From Fundidesulfovibrio agrisoli (GTDB taxonomy: Bacteria > Desulfobacterota > Desulfovibrionia > Desulfovibrionales > Desulfovibrionaceae): a DNA stretch of 64,000 nt. The stretch's first letter is position 1. The number at the start of each line of letters is the position of its first letter. The translations under genes were made by a program, and so were the position numbers. The notes beneath the pieces are model-generated. The model did not search any database and was not told where the DNA came from. It saw only the letters and a program-made list of their open reading frames with translations. Location of the stretch: assembly GCF_022808715.1 (NCBI RefSeq), contig NZ_JAKZKX010000005.1, forward strand, positions 1-64,000. The letters run 5' to 3'. This document shows positions 21,873 to 30,662 of this stretch, one piece after another.

Positions 21873-22880
21873 ATGAAATTCCTCATTACCGGAGCGGCCG
21901 GATTCATTGGCTTCCATCTTTCCCGGCGGCTTCTCGGCATGGGACACACCGTTGTCGGCCTGGACAATCTCAATCCCTACTATTCGGTGGCCCTGAAGAA
22001 GGACCGCCTGAAGATGCTCCAGCAGTCCGAACAATTCACCTTCGTGAAGGCGGACCTTTCCGATCAGGAGGCCATCAGCTCCCTGTTCTCCACCAATCAG
22101 TTCACCCACGTGGTCAACCTGGCCGCCCAGGCGGGCGTGCGCTACAGCCTGGAAAACCCCATGGCCTACGTGCAGTCCAACATCGTGGGCTTCACCAACC
22201 TGCTGGAAGGCTGCCGCCACAACAACGTGAAGCACTTCGTGTTCGCCTCCTCCAGCTCGGTGTACGGGCTCAACACGAACATGCCGTTCTCGGTGCACAA
22301 CAACGTTGACCACCCCATCAGCCTCTACGCGGCCTCCAAGAAGTCCAACGAGCTGATGGCCCACTCCTACAGCTACCTCTACGGGCTGCCCTGCACCGGG
22401 CTGCGCTTCTTCACCGTGTACGGCCCATGGGGCCGCCCGGACATGGCCCTGTTCCTCTTCACCAAGGCCATCCTTGAGGATCAGCCCATCCAGGTGTTCA
22501 ACCACGGCAAGATGCGCCGCGACTTCACCTACATCGACGACATCGTGGAGGGCGTGGTGCGCGTCACGCAGCACATTCCTTCCGCCAATCCCGACTGGGA
22601 CAGCAACAAGCCCGACCCCGGCACCAGCGTCTGCCCCTACAAGATCTACAACATCGGCAACAACAACATCGTCGAGCTCTCCGCCTACATCGAGGCCATC
22701 GAGAAGGCCCTGGGCAAGGAAGCCAAGAAGATCATGCTGCCCATGCAGCCCGGCGATGTGCCCGCCACCTTCGCCAATGTGGATGATCTCATCGAGGATG
22801 TCGGTTTCCGCCCCGCTACCAGCATCGAATACGGCATCTCAAAATTTATCGAATGGTACCGCGACTACTACAAGGCCTGA
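21873..22880 (+). CDS. UDP-glucuronate 4-epimerase-like NAD-dependent epimerase
   Basis: 335 residues, extended short-chain dehydrogenase. The NAD motif [15 protein letters not shown] is at 6-20; [20 protein letters not shown] is characteristic of UDP-glucuronate 4-epimerases; the catalytic Tyr/Lys are in [33 protein letters not shown] is also typical. It would supply UDP-galacturonate for surface polysaccharide. It stands alone with its own promoter upstream. UDP-glucose-type epimerases are the nearest alternative but lack the NPYYS block. Confidence 0.88.
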   Translation: MKFLITGAAGFIGFHLSRRLLGMGHTVVGLDNLNPYYSVALKKDRLKMLQQSEQFTFVKADLSDQEAISSLFSTNQFTHVVNLAAQAGVRYSLENPMAYVQSNIVGFTNLLEGCRHNNVKHFVFASSSSVYGLNTNMPFSVHNNVDHPISLYAASKKSNELMAHSYSYLYGLPCTGLRFFTVYGPWGRPDMALFLFTKAILEDQPIQVFNHGKMRRDFTYIDDIVEGVVRVTQHIPSANPDWDSNKPDPGTSVCPYKIYNIGNNNIVELSAYIEAIEKALGKEAKKIMLPMQPGDVPATFANVDDLIEDVGFRPATSIEYGISKFIEWYRDYYKA

Positions 22881-22958
22881 TTCTATTGACAGCGTGGCGA
22901 GCGTTCCTTACGACATCAAAGGATTTCATTTCACCCCGCAACGACCACAATAAAGGTA

Positions 22959-23255
22959 ATGGAGATGGATTTCAGCGCGTTGAAAGCCTCGATGGATGAG
23001 ACCTTTCAGAAAATTCTGGACCTGACCCAGGACGGGCAGATGCCCGACGAGAAGCTCGCCAATCAGTTCGCCCGCCTCACCACGCAACTTCACATGCAGG
23101 CTGACGAAGCCTGGGCTGGTGAAGCTGAAGATTTCGCCCATCTTGCCAACCAACTGCTCCAGGCTGTGAAAAAGGGCAAACGCGAAGATTCTATCCGCCT
23201 TGTGGATTCCCTTCAGGACGCCCAGGACTACTGCCATCGGACCTACAAATCCTAG
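22959..23255 (+). CDS. Small helical protein next to parS, XXXCH-like
   Basis: 98 residues, almost wholly alpha-helical, with no membrane segment. The C-terminal DAQDYCHRTYKS resembles the XXXCH tail (x-C-H-x-x-[YF]-[KR]) known from GAK-system and related proteins; that match is from memory. There are two candidate starts, 22959 and 22965 (MDFSALKASMDETF), sharing one AAAGG site. The gene ends one base before the 20-bp parS palindrome and 47 bp before parA. Position suggests a link to chromosome segregation or simply a conserved neighbour; no direct evidence. Confidence 0.7.
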   Translation: MEMDFSALKASMDETFQKILDLTQDGQMPDEKLANQFARLTTQLHMQADEAWAGEAEDFAHLANQLLQAVKKGKREDSIRLVDSLQDAQDYCHRTYKS

Positions 23256-23275
23256 ATTGTTTCACGTGAAACAAT
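23256..23275. promoter_or_regulatory. parS centromere site
   Basis: TGTTTCACGTGAAACA (23258-23273) is an exact match to the universal bacterial parS, extended here to a perfect 20-bp palindrome by AT on the left and AT on the right. It lies 28 bp ahead of parA, so ParB loading there may also affect parA transcription. Confidence 0.97.
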
Positions 23276-23302
23276 CCGGGTGACTACCGGAGGATCGGTG
23301 CT

Positions 23303-24070
23303 ATGGCCCGATGCATTGTGATCGCCAACCAGAAGGGTGGGGTGGGCAAGACCACTACGGCCGTCAACCTGGCCGCGGCCCTCGCCGTGATGGAAAAAAA
23401 AACCCTGCTGATCGACTGCGATCCGCAGGGTAACGCTTCAAGCGGCCTGGGCATCTACCCGGACGACTTCACCGAGAATCTCTACTCCGTTCTGTACGAG
23501 CCCGCCAAGGCCAGGGAGGCGGTCTACGAGACGTCCTTCCCATATCTGCACGTGCTGCCCTCCACCTCCGATCTTGTGGCGGCGGACATCGAACTGGTGG
23601 ATAAGCCGGGCCGTGAAATCTTTCTGCGCAACCTCGTGGGGGAGCTGGGCGACGAGTACGAGTTCATCCTGCTGGACTGCCCGCCCTCGCTCGGCCTCGT
23701 GACGCTCAACGCGCTGTGCGCCGCCAACGAGCTTCTGGTGCCCCTGCAGTGCGAATACTACGCCCTGGAAGGCGTGGCCCAGTTGCTCAAGACCTTCGAA
23801 CTGGTGCGCAAGCGCTTCAACACCGGGCTGCAGCTCCTGGGCGTGGTCATGACCATGTACGACGGGCGCAACAAGCTCAACCGGCACGTGAAGCGCGAAA
23901 TCTGGAAGTGTTTCCCCAAGCACCACTTCGAAACGCTCATCCCGCGCAACGTGCGCGTGTCGGAAGCGCCGAGCTACGGCATGTCCGTCATCGGGTACGA
24001 TGTGAAGTCCAAGGGTGCGGAGGCCTATCTGGCCCTGGCCAAGGAAGTGCTGTGCAGGGTCCCCGCCTGA
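23303..24070 (+). CDS. parA: Chromosome partitioning ATPase ParA/Soj
   Basis: 255 residues, short chromosomal ParA (no N-terminal HTH). The deviant Walker A is KGGVGKTTTAVNL (about 11-23) with the signature first Lys, Walker A' is LLIDCDPQGNAS, and Walker B is FILLDCPPSLG. It uses ATP-dependent DNA binding and ParB-stimulated hydrolysis to move origin regions. GGAGG precedes the ATG by 9 bases. parB is 550 bp downstream, interrupted by a terminator and an opposing zinc-ribbon gene, an unusual arrangement. Confidence 0.96.
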   Translation: MARCIVIANQKGGVGKTTTAVNLAAALAVMEKKTLLIDCDPQGNASSGLGIYPDDFTENLYSVLYEPAKAREAVYETSFPYLHVLPSTSDLVAADIELVDKPGREIFLRNLVGELGDEYEFILLDCPPSLGLVTLNALCAANELLVPLQCEYYALEGVAQLLKTFELVRKRFNTGLQLLGVVMTMYDGRNKLNRHVKREIWKCFPKHHFETLIPRNVRVSEAPSYGMSVIGYDVKSKGAEAYLALAKEVLCRVPA

Positions 24071-24094
24071 GCGGGGTGAGAGAGTGGGATCAAG

Positions 24095-24128
24095 GGCAGG
24101 AGCCGGGTGGCTCCTGCCTTTTTATTTT
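24095..24128 (+). terminator. Rho-independent terminator after parA
   Basis: A perfect 10-bp stem GGCAGGAGCC/GGCTCCTGCC with GGGT loop (24095-24118) is followed by TTTTTATTTTT. It cuts parA transcription off from parB and overlaps the 3' end of the opposing gene. Confidence 0.92.
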
Positions 24129-24541
24129 TCAACGAAGGGGCGGCAGTCCACGTCGATGTGCTTCTTGAAGTGCTTCTTGATGATGCGGGCCTTGCACTTC
24201 TGGCACTGGAAGTTGACCAGCCCGCCCAAGCTGGCAGAACGCAGCCTGAACACGCGGGGCTCGTCCTTCTGCCAGTCCTCGGTGTGGGAACCGCACTGCT
24301 TGCAGCTCACGTCGGTGGGCAGGGGGTAGTCGAAATCCCAGAACTGGATCAGGGCCTCCCAGTCCTTGATGGGTTCGGGCTGCTCCTTGACGCTCTCGGG
24401 CGAGAGCGCTTCAAGGGCTTTGTCGATCACAGGGGAGAGGGCAGCCTGGGCCTTGAGCCACAGTTCGGGGCTCAGCCAGATGCCTACCAGGTTGCGGTCC
24501 TGGTCGTAGAGGGGTTCAAAGTGGTTTTTCAGGCCGGGCAC
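24122..24541 (-). CDS. Zinc-ribbon-like protein between parA and parB
   Basis: 139 residues, family not recognised. The N-terminal half (residues 1-70) is helical. Residues 80-130 hold two CxxC pairs (CKQCG and CQKCK) spaced 37 residues apart, followed by the His/Lys-rich KKHFKKHIDVDC, so a structural zinc site is likely. The start is GTG at 24541 with GGAGG 5 bases upstream. It is antisense to the parA-parB direction, 82 bases from the parB start, so the two genes are divergently transcribed. Confidence 0.75.
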   Translation of the reverse strand: MPGLKNHFEPLYDQDRNLVGIWLSPELWLKAQAALSPVIDKALEALSPESVKEQPEPIKDWEALIQFWDFDYPLPTDVSCKQCGSHTEDWQKDEPRVFRLRSASLGGLVNFQCQKCKARIIKKHFKKHIDVDCRPFVEK

Positions 24542-24623
24542 GTCATCCTCCAGGGATAAAGACGGTTAGAGTCGGGTGGTTGCGGTTGCGTTTGGTTCAG
24601 GCTTGAGGGTAAGGAGTTCGAAG

Positions 24624-25574
24624 ATGATGTCAAGAAGTGCGCACAATGCGGCGAAGGGGGGGCCTATGGCCGGAGCGAAAGGTTTGGGACGCGGACTCGA
24701 CGTCCTGCTCAAGGGCATGGCGGTGGATCGCGATCACCCGGAAGTGACGGTGCTCAAGCTGGAGGACATCGTTCCCAACCCGCGCCAGCCCAGGCTCGAA
24801 TTCGATCCCCAGGCCCTGAAGGACCTGGCCAGCTCCATCAAGGAGCAAGGCGTGCTCCAGCCCATCCTGGTGCGCCCGCTCAAGGGCGCGGCCCACGGCT
24901 ACGAGTTGGTGGCGGGGGAGCGCAGGCTGCGCGCCAGCAAGCTGGCCGAGCTCACCGAGATTCCCGCCATCGTCCGCGAGGTCAGCGAGGAGCAGAGCCT
25001 GGCCCTGGCCCTCATCGAGAACCTGCAGCGCGAGAACCTCAACGCCCTGGAAGAAGCCAAGGGCCTGGACCAGTTGCTCAACGCCTTCGGCCTGAGCCAG
25101 GAGGCCCTGGCCCAGAAAGTGGGCAAGAGCCGCTCCACCGTGGCCAACAGCCTGCGCCTGCTGCAACTGCCACAGGCCATTCAGGACAGCCTCTTCCAGG
25201 ACGGCATCAGCGCGGGCCACGCCCGGGCCCTGCTCGCCATCACCGACCCCGCCGTGCAGGAGGCGCTCTGGAGCCGCATCGTGGAGCGCGGCCTCTCGGT
25301 GCGCGAAACCGAGGACATGGCCACCCACTGGAAGCAGCACGGCGTGCTTCCCGACGTGCTGCCCGGCCCGGTTGAGCCCACGCCCAAGGGAGCGGTCAGA
25401 AAGCGCCCTGTGCTGCCGGAGGAGCTGGCGGGCATCCAGGGCCGTTTGCAGGGTAAATTCAACCCCAAAGTGAAGATCAGCGGAGACCAGGGGCGCGGCA
25501 AGATCACCTTCAGCTATGCCTCGCCGCAGGAGCTTCAAGCCCTGCTGGAGGAGTGGGGACTCGCCGATGGCTGA
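24624..25574 (+). CDS. parB: Chromosome partitioning protein ParB
   Basis: 316 residues if started at 24624, where AAGGAG lies 7 bases upstream; the usual KGLGRGLDVLL N-terminus begins near residue 19, so 24666 is an alternative start. The CTPase/ParB domain has GERRLRASKLAEL (the box GERRxRA), PNPRQPR and LIENLQRENLNALEEA. The central HTH is SQEALAQKVGKSRSTVANSLRLL, which reads parS, and a C-terminal dimerisation domain follows. It binds the parS site at 23256. It overlaps the heptose-kinase gene by 8 bases. Confidence 0.95.
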   Translation: MMSRSAHNAAKGGPMAGAKGLGRGLDVLLKGMAVDRDHPEVTVLKLEDIVPNPRQPRLEFDPQALKDLASSIKEQGVLQPILVRPLKGAAHGYELVAGERRLRASKLAELTEIPAIVREVSEEQSLALALIENLQRENLNALEEAKGLDQLLNAFGLSQEALAQKVGKSRSTVANSLRLLQLPQAIQDSLFQDGISAGHARALLAITDPAVQEALWSRIVERGLSVRETEDMATHWKQHGVLPDVLPGPVEPTPKGAVRKRPVLPEELAGIQGRLQGKFNPKVKISGDQGRGKITFSYASPQELQALLEEWGLADG

Positions 25575-26616
25575 GAGCCCGGCCCCCCCGCCTCTGCCTG
25601 ACACGCAGGCCCTTGCCGCGGCCGTGGACCGTCTGGCCGGGGTGCCGGTGCTGGTGGTGGGCGACGTCATGCTCGACCACTATCTCTCGGGCGATGCGGA
25701 GCGCATCTCTCCCGAAGCGCCGGTGCCCGTGGTGCAGGTCACCGGGGAGCGGCACATGCTGGGCGGCGCCGGCAACGTGGTGCGCAACATCGCGGCCCTG
25801 GGCGGCAGGCCCGAGCTGGTGAGCGTTGTTGGCGCCGACGGTCCAGGCCGCGCCATCCAGGATCTGCTCGGGCGCGAGGGGGTATCCTGCCATCTGGTGG
25901 CCGAGAAGAACCGCAAGACCACCATCAAGACCCGGGTCATCGTGCGCAACCAGCAGATGGTGCGCGTGGACAGGGAGGACACCGCCCCCCTGACCGGGCA
26001 GAGCCTGGCGGCGCTGGAATCCATCCTGCGGGAGGTTGCGGCGGGGCACGGCATCGTGGTGGTTTCCGATTACGGCAAGGGCGTGGTCAGCGAATCGGTG
26101 ATGCGCGTGCTGCGCTCCCTCAAGGAGGAGCGGGGCGGCGGCCTCACCGTGCTGGTGGACCCCAAGGTGGTCAACACCGGGCTGTATACCGGGGTGGACC
26201 TGCTCACGCCCAACGCCAAGGAAGCCGGAGAGATGGCGGGAATCCCCGCCAAAGGCCGCGAAGGCGTGATCCGCGCCGGCCTGGCCATTTTCAAGAGGCT
26301 GCGCTGTGCCCAGCTCTGCGTCACGCTGGGGCCGGAGGGCATGGCCGTGTTCACCAGGCCGGGCTCGGTGCTGCACGTGCCAACGGTGGCGCGCCAGGTC
26401 TTCGACGTCACGGGGGCGGGCGATACGGTCATGGCGGTGCTGGCCCTGGCCCTCGGTGCGGGCATGGCCCTGCCGGAGGCGAGCATCCTGGCCAATTACG
26501 CCGCAGGCTACGTGGTGGGGCAGGTTGGTACGGCGACCGTGGGCCCGCGTGAGCTGCGCGAGGCGCTCACCACGCTGCGCCAGCCCGACGTGGAGCGCTG
26601 GCTGGAAATTCAATAA
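25567..26616 (+). CDS. D-glycero-beta-D-manno-heptose-7-phosphate kinase (RfaE/HldE domain I)
   Basis: 349 residues, PfkB-type sugar kinase of the RfaE family. The N-terminus has VLVVGDVMLDHYLSGDAERISPEAPVPVV, MLGGAGNVVRNIAALGG, and the C-terminal catalytic motif DVTGAGDTVMAVL with its base Asp. Only the kinase part is present; the nucleotidyltransferase domain of bifunctional HldE is absent and must be encoded elsewhere. The product feeds ADP-heptose for the LPS inner core, which suits the following lipid-transport operon. The start at 25567 lies in the tail of parB, so it is coupled. Confidence 0.9.
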   Translation: MAESPAPPPLPDTQALAAAVDRLAGVPVLVVGDVMLDHYLSGDAERISPEAPVPVVQVTGERHMLGGAGNVVRNIAALGGRPELVSVVGADGPGRAIQDLLGREGVSCHLVAEKNRKTTIKTRVIVRNQQMVRVDREDTAPLTGQSLAALESILREVAAGHGIVVVSDYGKGVVSESVMRVLRSLKEERGGGLTVLVDPKVVNTGLYTGVDLLTPNAKEAGEMAGIPAKGREGVIRAGLAIFKRLRCAQLCVTLGPEGMAVFTRPGSVLHVPTVARQVFDVTGAGDTVMAVLALALGAGMALPEASILANYAAGYVVGQVGTATVGPRELREALTTLRQPDVERWLEIQ

Positions 26617-26627
26617 GGTGGTTCGTC

Positions 26628-26945
26628 ATGTCCGATGAGCAACAAACGCCCTGGACAGCCACTGCCGACCAGGCCGCAGGGTCGGCCCGCATAGAAGGCG
26701 AGCTTGATTTCACCAACTCCCTGGCCGTGCGGGACTGGCTGAAGGATCTCTGCGCGCAGACCACCGGAGAGCTCAAGCTGGACCTGGAGGGCCTTCGCTA
26801 CATCGACAGCTCCGGACTGGCCATCCTCATCGAGATACGCAAGTTTTTGGCCGCGAAGCAGCGCGGCATACGCATCCTCAAGGTGTCGTCCCAGGTGAGC
26901 AAGCTCTTCTCCCTGACCCAGATCGGCGAGCTCTTCGGGATATAG
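26628..26945 (+). CDS. STAS-domain protein (MlaB-like)
   Basis: 105 residues, single STAS domain. The core motif LEGLRYIDSSGLAILIEIRKFL (about 54-75) has the DSSG loop that is phosphorylated in anti-anti-sigma factors and structural in MlaB. AAGGTGG lies 6 bases before the ATG. It stands directly ahead of the MlaE-type permease, ATPase and MCE genes, the position of mlaB, so a regulatory subunit of the lipid ABC transporter is more likely than a sigma-factor switch. Confidence 0.85.
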   Translation: MSDEQQTPWTATADQAAGSARIEGELDFTNSLAVRDWLKDLCAQTTGELKLDLEGLRYIDSSGLAILIEIRKFLAAKQRGIRILKVSSQVSKLFSLTQIGELFGI

Positions 26946-26954
26946 GCGGTTGTC

Positions 26955-27704
26955 ATGACGGGCGATTTCGAAAGATTCATCTGGCTCGTCAACCGTCTCC
27001 TGGGCTGCCTGCGCCATCCGTTCACCCGGAAGCCCTACATGCGCTGGCAGACCTGGCGTCATTTCGCCTGGATCGGCGCGGACTCCCTGCCCATCGTCAG
27101 CGTCATCGCCTCCTGTACGGGCATCATCCTGGCCCTGCAATCCGCCGCGCAGTTGGAAAAGGTCGGCGCGCTCTCCTACGTGGCCAACCTGGTGGGCATC
27201 AGCATCGTCATGGAGCTCGGCCCGCTGCTCACGGCGCTCATCCTGGCGGGCAGGGCGGGGGCGGCTTTCACGGCCGAAATCGCCACCATGAAGATCTCGG
27301 AGGAGATCGACGCCCTGGAGGTCATGGGGCTGGACAGCGTGCGCTATCTGGTGTGGCCCAAATGCGTGGCCATGTTCCTGATGATGCCCCTTCTCACGCT
27401 CTGGGCGGACTTCACCGGCATCATGGCCGGCGGGCTGTTCTCCACCTTCGTGCTGGGCCTCTCCGGCCCCGGCTACTACGAGCAGACCGCCAGCTTCATC
27501 AGCATGCGCAACCTGTTCTCGGGCCTCATCAAGAGCTTCGCCTTCGGCCTGGCCATCACGCTCATCGGCTGCTGGCAAGGCTTCCTGGCCAGGGAGGGCG
27601 CCCTGGACGTGGGCACCCGGACCACCCGCTCCGTGGTGCAGTCCATCTTTCTGATCGTCCTGCTGGATCTGTTCTTCACCGCGCTGACGTACATGGTTAC
27701 CTGA
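26955..27704 (+). CDS. mlaE: MlaE-type ABC permease
   Basis: 249 residues, five to six membrane helices, the usual MlaE/YrbE permease size. Diagnostic text: GIILALQSAAQL, the MlaE signature ELGPLLTALILAGRAGAAFTAEIATMKISEEIDALEVMG, and a C-terminal LKSxFF-like GLIKSFAFGLAITLIGCWQG. It dimerises in the inner membrane with MlaF ATPases and an MCE hexamer to shuttle phospholipids between membranes. It sits between the STAS gene and the ATPase gene with short gaps, one operon. Confidence 0.93.
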   Translation: MTGDFERFIWLVNRLLGCLRHPFTRKPYMRWQTWRHFAWIGADSLPIVSVIASCTGIILALQSAAQLEKVGALSYVANLVGISIVMELGPLLTALILAGRAGAAFTAEIATMKISEEIDALEVMGLDSVRYLVWPKCVAMFLMMPLLTLWADFTGIMAGGLFSTFVLGLSGPGYYEQTASFISMRNLFSGLIKSFAFGLAITLIGCWQGFLAREGALDVGTRTTRSVVQSIFLIVLLDLFFTALTYMVT

Positions 27705-27705
27705 T

Positions 27706-28497
27706 ATGGGCGAGGACTGGCTTACAGGACACGGCGCCCCGGACGTCACCCTGGAGGGTGTCAACGCGGGCTACAACCACCGGCTGATTTTGCAGGATAT
27801 CAACACGGTGCTGCCCCAGGGGCGCATCTCCGTCATTCTTGGCGGGTCCGGGGGCGGCAAGTCCACGCTGCTCAAGACGATTCTTGGGCTGTTGCCGCCG
27901 TCCTCCGGGCGGGTGCTCATCGGCGGAGAGGACCTCTACAGCCCGGAGGGCGCATCCTTGAGGGACATCCGCCGCCGCATGGGCGTGCTCTTCCAGGATG
28001 GGGCCCTGCTGGGTTCGCTGCCCCTGGGCGAGAATGTCGCCTTGCCCTTGCGCGAGCACACCTCACTGGATGAGGAGACCATCGAGACCGTTGTGGCGCT
28101 CAAGCTTCGGCTGGTCGGGCTGGAGCAGTTCTCGGGCTATTTCCCGGCGGAGCTTTCGGGCGGCATGCGCAAGCGGGCAGGGCTGGCCAGGGCGCTGGCC
28201 ATGGACCCGCGCATCCTGCTCTGCGACGAGCCGACCTCCGGGCTGGACCCCATCACCGCGGCCGACCTGGACCAGATGATCCTGGAGCTCAAGGAGGCCT
28301 TCAACATGACCGTGGTGGTCGTCTCGCATGACATGCAGAGCGTCTACCGCATCGCGGACAACGTGGTCATGCTGAACAAGGGCCGCACGGTGTTCCAGGG
28401 AGGGGTCCAGGCCCTGCGCGAGAGCGCGGACCCGTTTCTCAGGCAGTTCCTCGACCGTCAGCCATCCAAGCGCCAGCCGGTGCGGGAAAAACAATAG
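27706..28497 (+). CDS. mlaF: MlaF-type ABC ATPase
   Basis: 263 residues, nucleotide-binding subunit. Walker A is LGGSGGGKSTLLKTILGL (about 45-62), the Q-loop is RMGVLFQDGALL, the ABC signature is AELSGGMRKRAGLARALA, Walker B is ILLCDEPTSGLDP, and the switch His is in VVSHDMQSV. It begins one base after the permease stop, so it is translationally coupled. No MlaF-specific C-terminal handshake can be judged here. Confidence 0.94.
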   Translation: MGEDWLTGHGAPDVTLEGVNAGYNHRLILQDINTVLPQGRISVILGGSGGGKSTLLKTILGLLPPSSGRVLIGGEDLYSPEGASLRDIRRRMGVLFQDGALLGSLPLGENVALPLREHTSLDEETIETVVALKLRLVGLEQFSGYFPAELSGGMRKRAGLARALAMDPRILLCDEPTSGLDPITAADLDQMILELKEAFNMTVVVVSHDMQSVYRIADNVVMLNKGRTVFQGGVQALRESADPFLRQFLDRQPSKRQPVREKQ

Positions 28498-28508
28498 GAG
28501 CAGGCACG

Positions 28509-29420
28509 GTGTTCTCCAAGACAGCTCACGGCCGCAACATGGCCAAGGCCTTCGGCGCCATCGTCCTGTGCCTGGCGATACTGGGGGCATTCAGCGTGGT
28601 GCTGGGCGGGTTCCGCTTCTGGGAAACGCTCGACGTCTACAACCTGCGCTTCCGCAGCGTGAAGGACCTCTCCGCCGGCAGGCCCGTGAAGTACGGCGGG
28701 CTTGACGTGGGGCGGATCCTCTCCATCGGTGTGGACGGGGAGGACCCGCGCCTGATCCGCGTGGTCATCGGGCTGAGTTCGCCCGTGCCCATCCGCGAGG
28801 GCGTGGTGGCCAGGATCGCCCAGAAGGGCCTTGTGGGCGATTATTACGTCTTCCTGGACCCGCAGGGCACCCTGGGCGAGGTGCTGCCCCCCGGCTCGTT
28901 CATCAAGACCATGGAGACCGTGGACATCGCCCAGCTCGCGGGCATGGCCGGGGAGATACTTTCGGAGCTCAGGCCCCGGCTGGAGCGGATCGCGGAGCAC
29001 ATTGAAGATGTGCTCAGCAATGAAAATGCTGCCAACATCAAGGAATTGATGGAGAAAGCGCCAAAGCTCGTGGAAGAGCTCAACACGACGGCCATGCAGG
29101 TCCGCTCTGATTTCAGCACCTTCGCCACCAGCGGCAAGGGGACGGCGGAGCAGGCCACCAAGGCCCTGAAAACATTCGATGAAACGATGCGCTCCATACA
29201 GGTGGAGGTCGACAAGACCTTGGCGAGCATGCGCGGGGAGATCCACGCCGTGGGCGACTTGACCAGCACCGTGCACAAGGCCGTGGCGCACGACCAGGCC
29301 CAGGTGGAGGACATCCTGGCAAATATCGAGCGCATGAGTGAGGATCTGAAGCAACTGTCCTCCCGCCTGCGCGAGAGGCCCTGGGAGCTTTTGCAGAAGC
29401 CGCAGGAGGGGAAGAAATGA
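28509..29420 (+). CDS. mlaD: MCE-domain protein MlaD-like
   Basis: 303 residues. An N-terminal membrane helix (about 12-32, FGAIVLCLAILGAFSVVLGGF) anchors a single MCE domain (about 40-118) with the LSAGRPVKYGGLDVGRI motif that marks the family. A long helical C-terminal region (about 130-290, with heptads) would build the periplasmic tube. GTG start with AGGAG upstream. It overlaps the lipoprotein gene by 4 bases. Substrate binding in the hexameric pore is the expected role. Confidence 0.92.
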   Translation: MFSKTAHGRNMAKAFGAIVLCLAILGAFSVVLGGFRFWETLDVYNLRFRSVKDLSAGRPVKYGGLDVGRILSIGVDGEDPRLIRVVIGLSSPVPIREGVVARIAQKGLVGDYYVFLDPQGTLGEVLPPGSFIKTMETVDIAQLAGMAGEILSELRPRLERIAEHIEDVLSNENAANIKELMEKAPKLVEELNTTAMQVRSDFSTFATSGKGTAEQATKALKTFDETMRSIQVEVDKTLASMRGEIHAVGDLTSTVHKAVAHDQAQVEDILANIERMSEDLKQLSSRLRERPWELLQKPQEGKK

Positions 29421-30037
29421 AGCGCCATCCGTTGATGTGGCTCGTGCTGCTGGCCGCCTTGAGCGGCTGCATGGGCAAGCCCGGCCCGGCGGAGCAGTAT
29501 CTGAGGGTGCTTGGCCCCGAGCCTGACTGCGCCAGGGCCTCACAGCCGCAGGCTGGCGCGGCTCGCATGCCGGTGCTGGCGGTGCGCCCCTTCAAGGCCC
29601 TGGACGCGCTGGACCGGCAGGGCGTGATGATTGCCGAGGGCAAGGTCATGCAGGCCAGCCAGCGCTGGTACTGGGAGGCCAGCCCGGGCAGGCTCGTGGA
29701 GCAGTCCGTGGTGCGCGCCGCATGCGGTGAAGGCCTCGCGGCCGCATGGCCGGTGCGTTCCACCACGGAGGCCAGCGTGTGGGTCTCCGGGCTGGTGAGC
29801 GATTTCTCGGTGCACACCCGGGAGATGAGGGTGGTGCTGAGCGTGGAGTGCCAGCTCTGGGACGCCTCGGGTGGGGTGGCCCTGGGCAGCGGGACCTTCA
29901 CGGCGCAGGCGCCTGTGGCGGCGCTTGACGCCGGGGCCGTTGCCGAAGCCGGGGAAAAGGCCCTGAACGATGTCTCCGCGCGGATCGCCCAGTGGGCCAG
30001 GCAGTCGCTGCCCGCGGGCTCCAAGGCGGGCAAGTGA
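29417..30037 (+). CDS. ABC transport auxiliary lipoprotein (PqiC-like)
   Basis: 206 residues with a clear lipoprotein signal (WLVLLAALSGC, lipid on Cys16). The mature domain has a beta-rich PVLAVRPFKALDALDR...VMIAEGKVMQASQRWYWEASPG stretch typical of the ABC_trans_aux/PqiC family. It is expected to sit in the outer membrane as docking partner of the MCE transporter, where MlaA or PqiC works in other bacteria. It starts inside mlaD (ATGA) and ends in a TGATG coupling with the next gene. Confidence 0.82.
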   Translation: MKRHPLMWLVLLAALSGCMGKPGPAEQYLRVLGPEPDCARASQPQAGAARMPVLAVRPFKALDALDRQGVMIAEGKVMQASQRWYWEASPGRLVEQSVVRAACGEGLAAAWPVRSTTEASVWVSGLVSDFSVHTREMRVVLSVECQLWDASGGVALGSGTFTAQAPVAALDAGAVAEAGEKALNDVSARIAQWARQSLPAGSKAGK

Positions 30038-30429
30038 TGTTCAAGGCCATCGCGATCGTCGCGGAGGAGCGCATCCGCACGGCTATGGAGCGCGGCGAGT
30101 TCGACAACCTGAGCTGCGCGGGCCAGCCCCTGGACCTCGACGACGACGCCCACGTGCCGCCCGAGCTGCGCATGGCCTACCGTCTGCTCAAGAACGGGGG
30201 CTACCTGGAGGACGACACGCGCCTGGAGCGCGAAATCCAGAACGTGGAGTCCCTGCTGCCCCGTGACGGGGAGGAGCGGGCCAAGCTGCGTCAGATGCGC
30301 AAGCTCCAGGTGATCGAATCCAGGTTCCAGGAGAGGGCTGGTCGCGGCCTGCGGGTCAGGGATGACGATCCCTATTACGACAAGGTCGTGGACGCGGTCG
30401 GCGTGAAAAAACCCAAGGAGCGGCCATGA
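30037..30429 (+). CDS. DUF1992 (DnaJC28-like) protein
   Basis: 130 residues. The DUF1992 core is plain: EERIRTAMERGEFDNLSCAGQPLDLDDD, then PPELRMAYRLLKNGGYLEDDTRLEREIQ, shared with the conserved C-terminal region of animal DNAJC28; no J domain is present. Function is unknown. It is coupled to the lipoprotein gene (one-base overlap) and to the next small gene (four-base overlap), so it belongs to the same transcript. Confidence 0.88.
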   Translation: MFKAIAIVAEERIRTAMERGEFDNLSCAGQPLDLDDDAHVPPELRMAYRLLKNGGYLEDDTRLEREIQNVESLLPRDGEERAKLRQMRKLQVIESRFQERAGRGLRVRDDDPYYDKVVDAVGVKKPKERP

Positions 30430-30659
30430 GCATGAACAATCAGGAAAGTCCGACATGCGCGCCGGAGCTCATCAGACGGTTGCAGGCCATCCCCTTCGTG
30501 CGGGTCACCCCCGAGGGGGATGTGCTGATACCATCGGACAAACTGGACGATTTCGTGCGCCGGTACCTGGAGCTCACCGACAGCCGGGAGCACATGGAGC
30601 GGCTCCTGGCGTATGTGCGGGAGGATAACCGGTGCGATCCCTCGGGATCGGCGGACTAG
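30426..30659 (+). CDS. Small acidic protein, 77 aa, unknown
   Basis: Not recognised as a named family. One small domain: LIRRLQAIPFVRVTPEGDVLIPSDKLDDFVRRYLEL forms a helix-strand-helix pattern, followed by an acidic helix (HMERLLAYVREDN). ATGA overlap with the DUF1992 gene and a 3-bp gap to the next gene place it within the mla-like operon's tail. Chromosomal codon use and coupling make it real; the role is open. Confidence 0.65.
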   Translation: MSMNNQESPTCAPELIRRLQAIPFVRVTPEGDVLIPSDKLDDFVRRYLELTDSREHMERLLAYVREDNRCDPSGSAD

Positions 30660-30662
30660 GGC

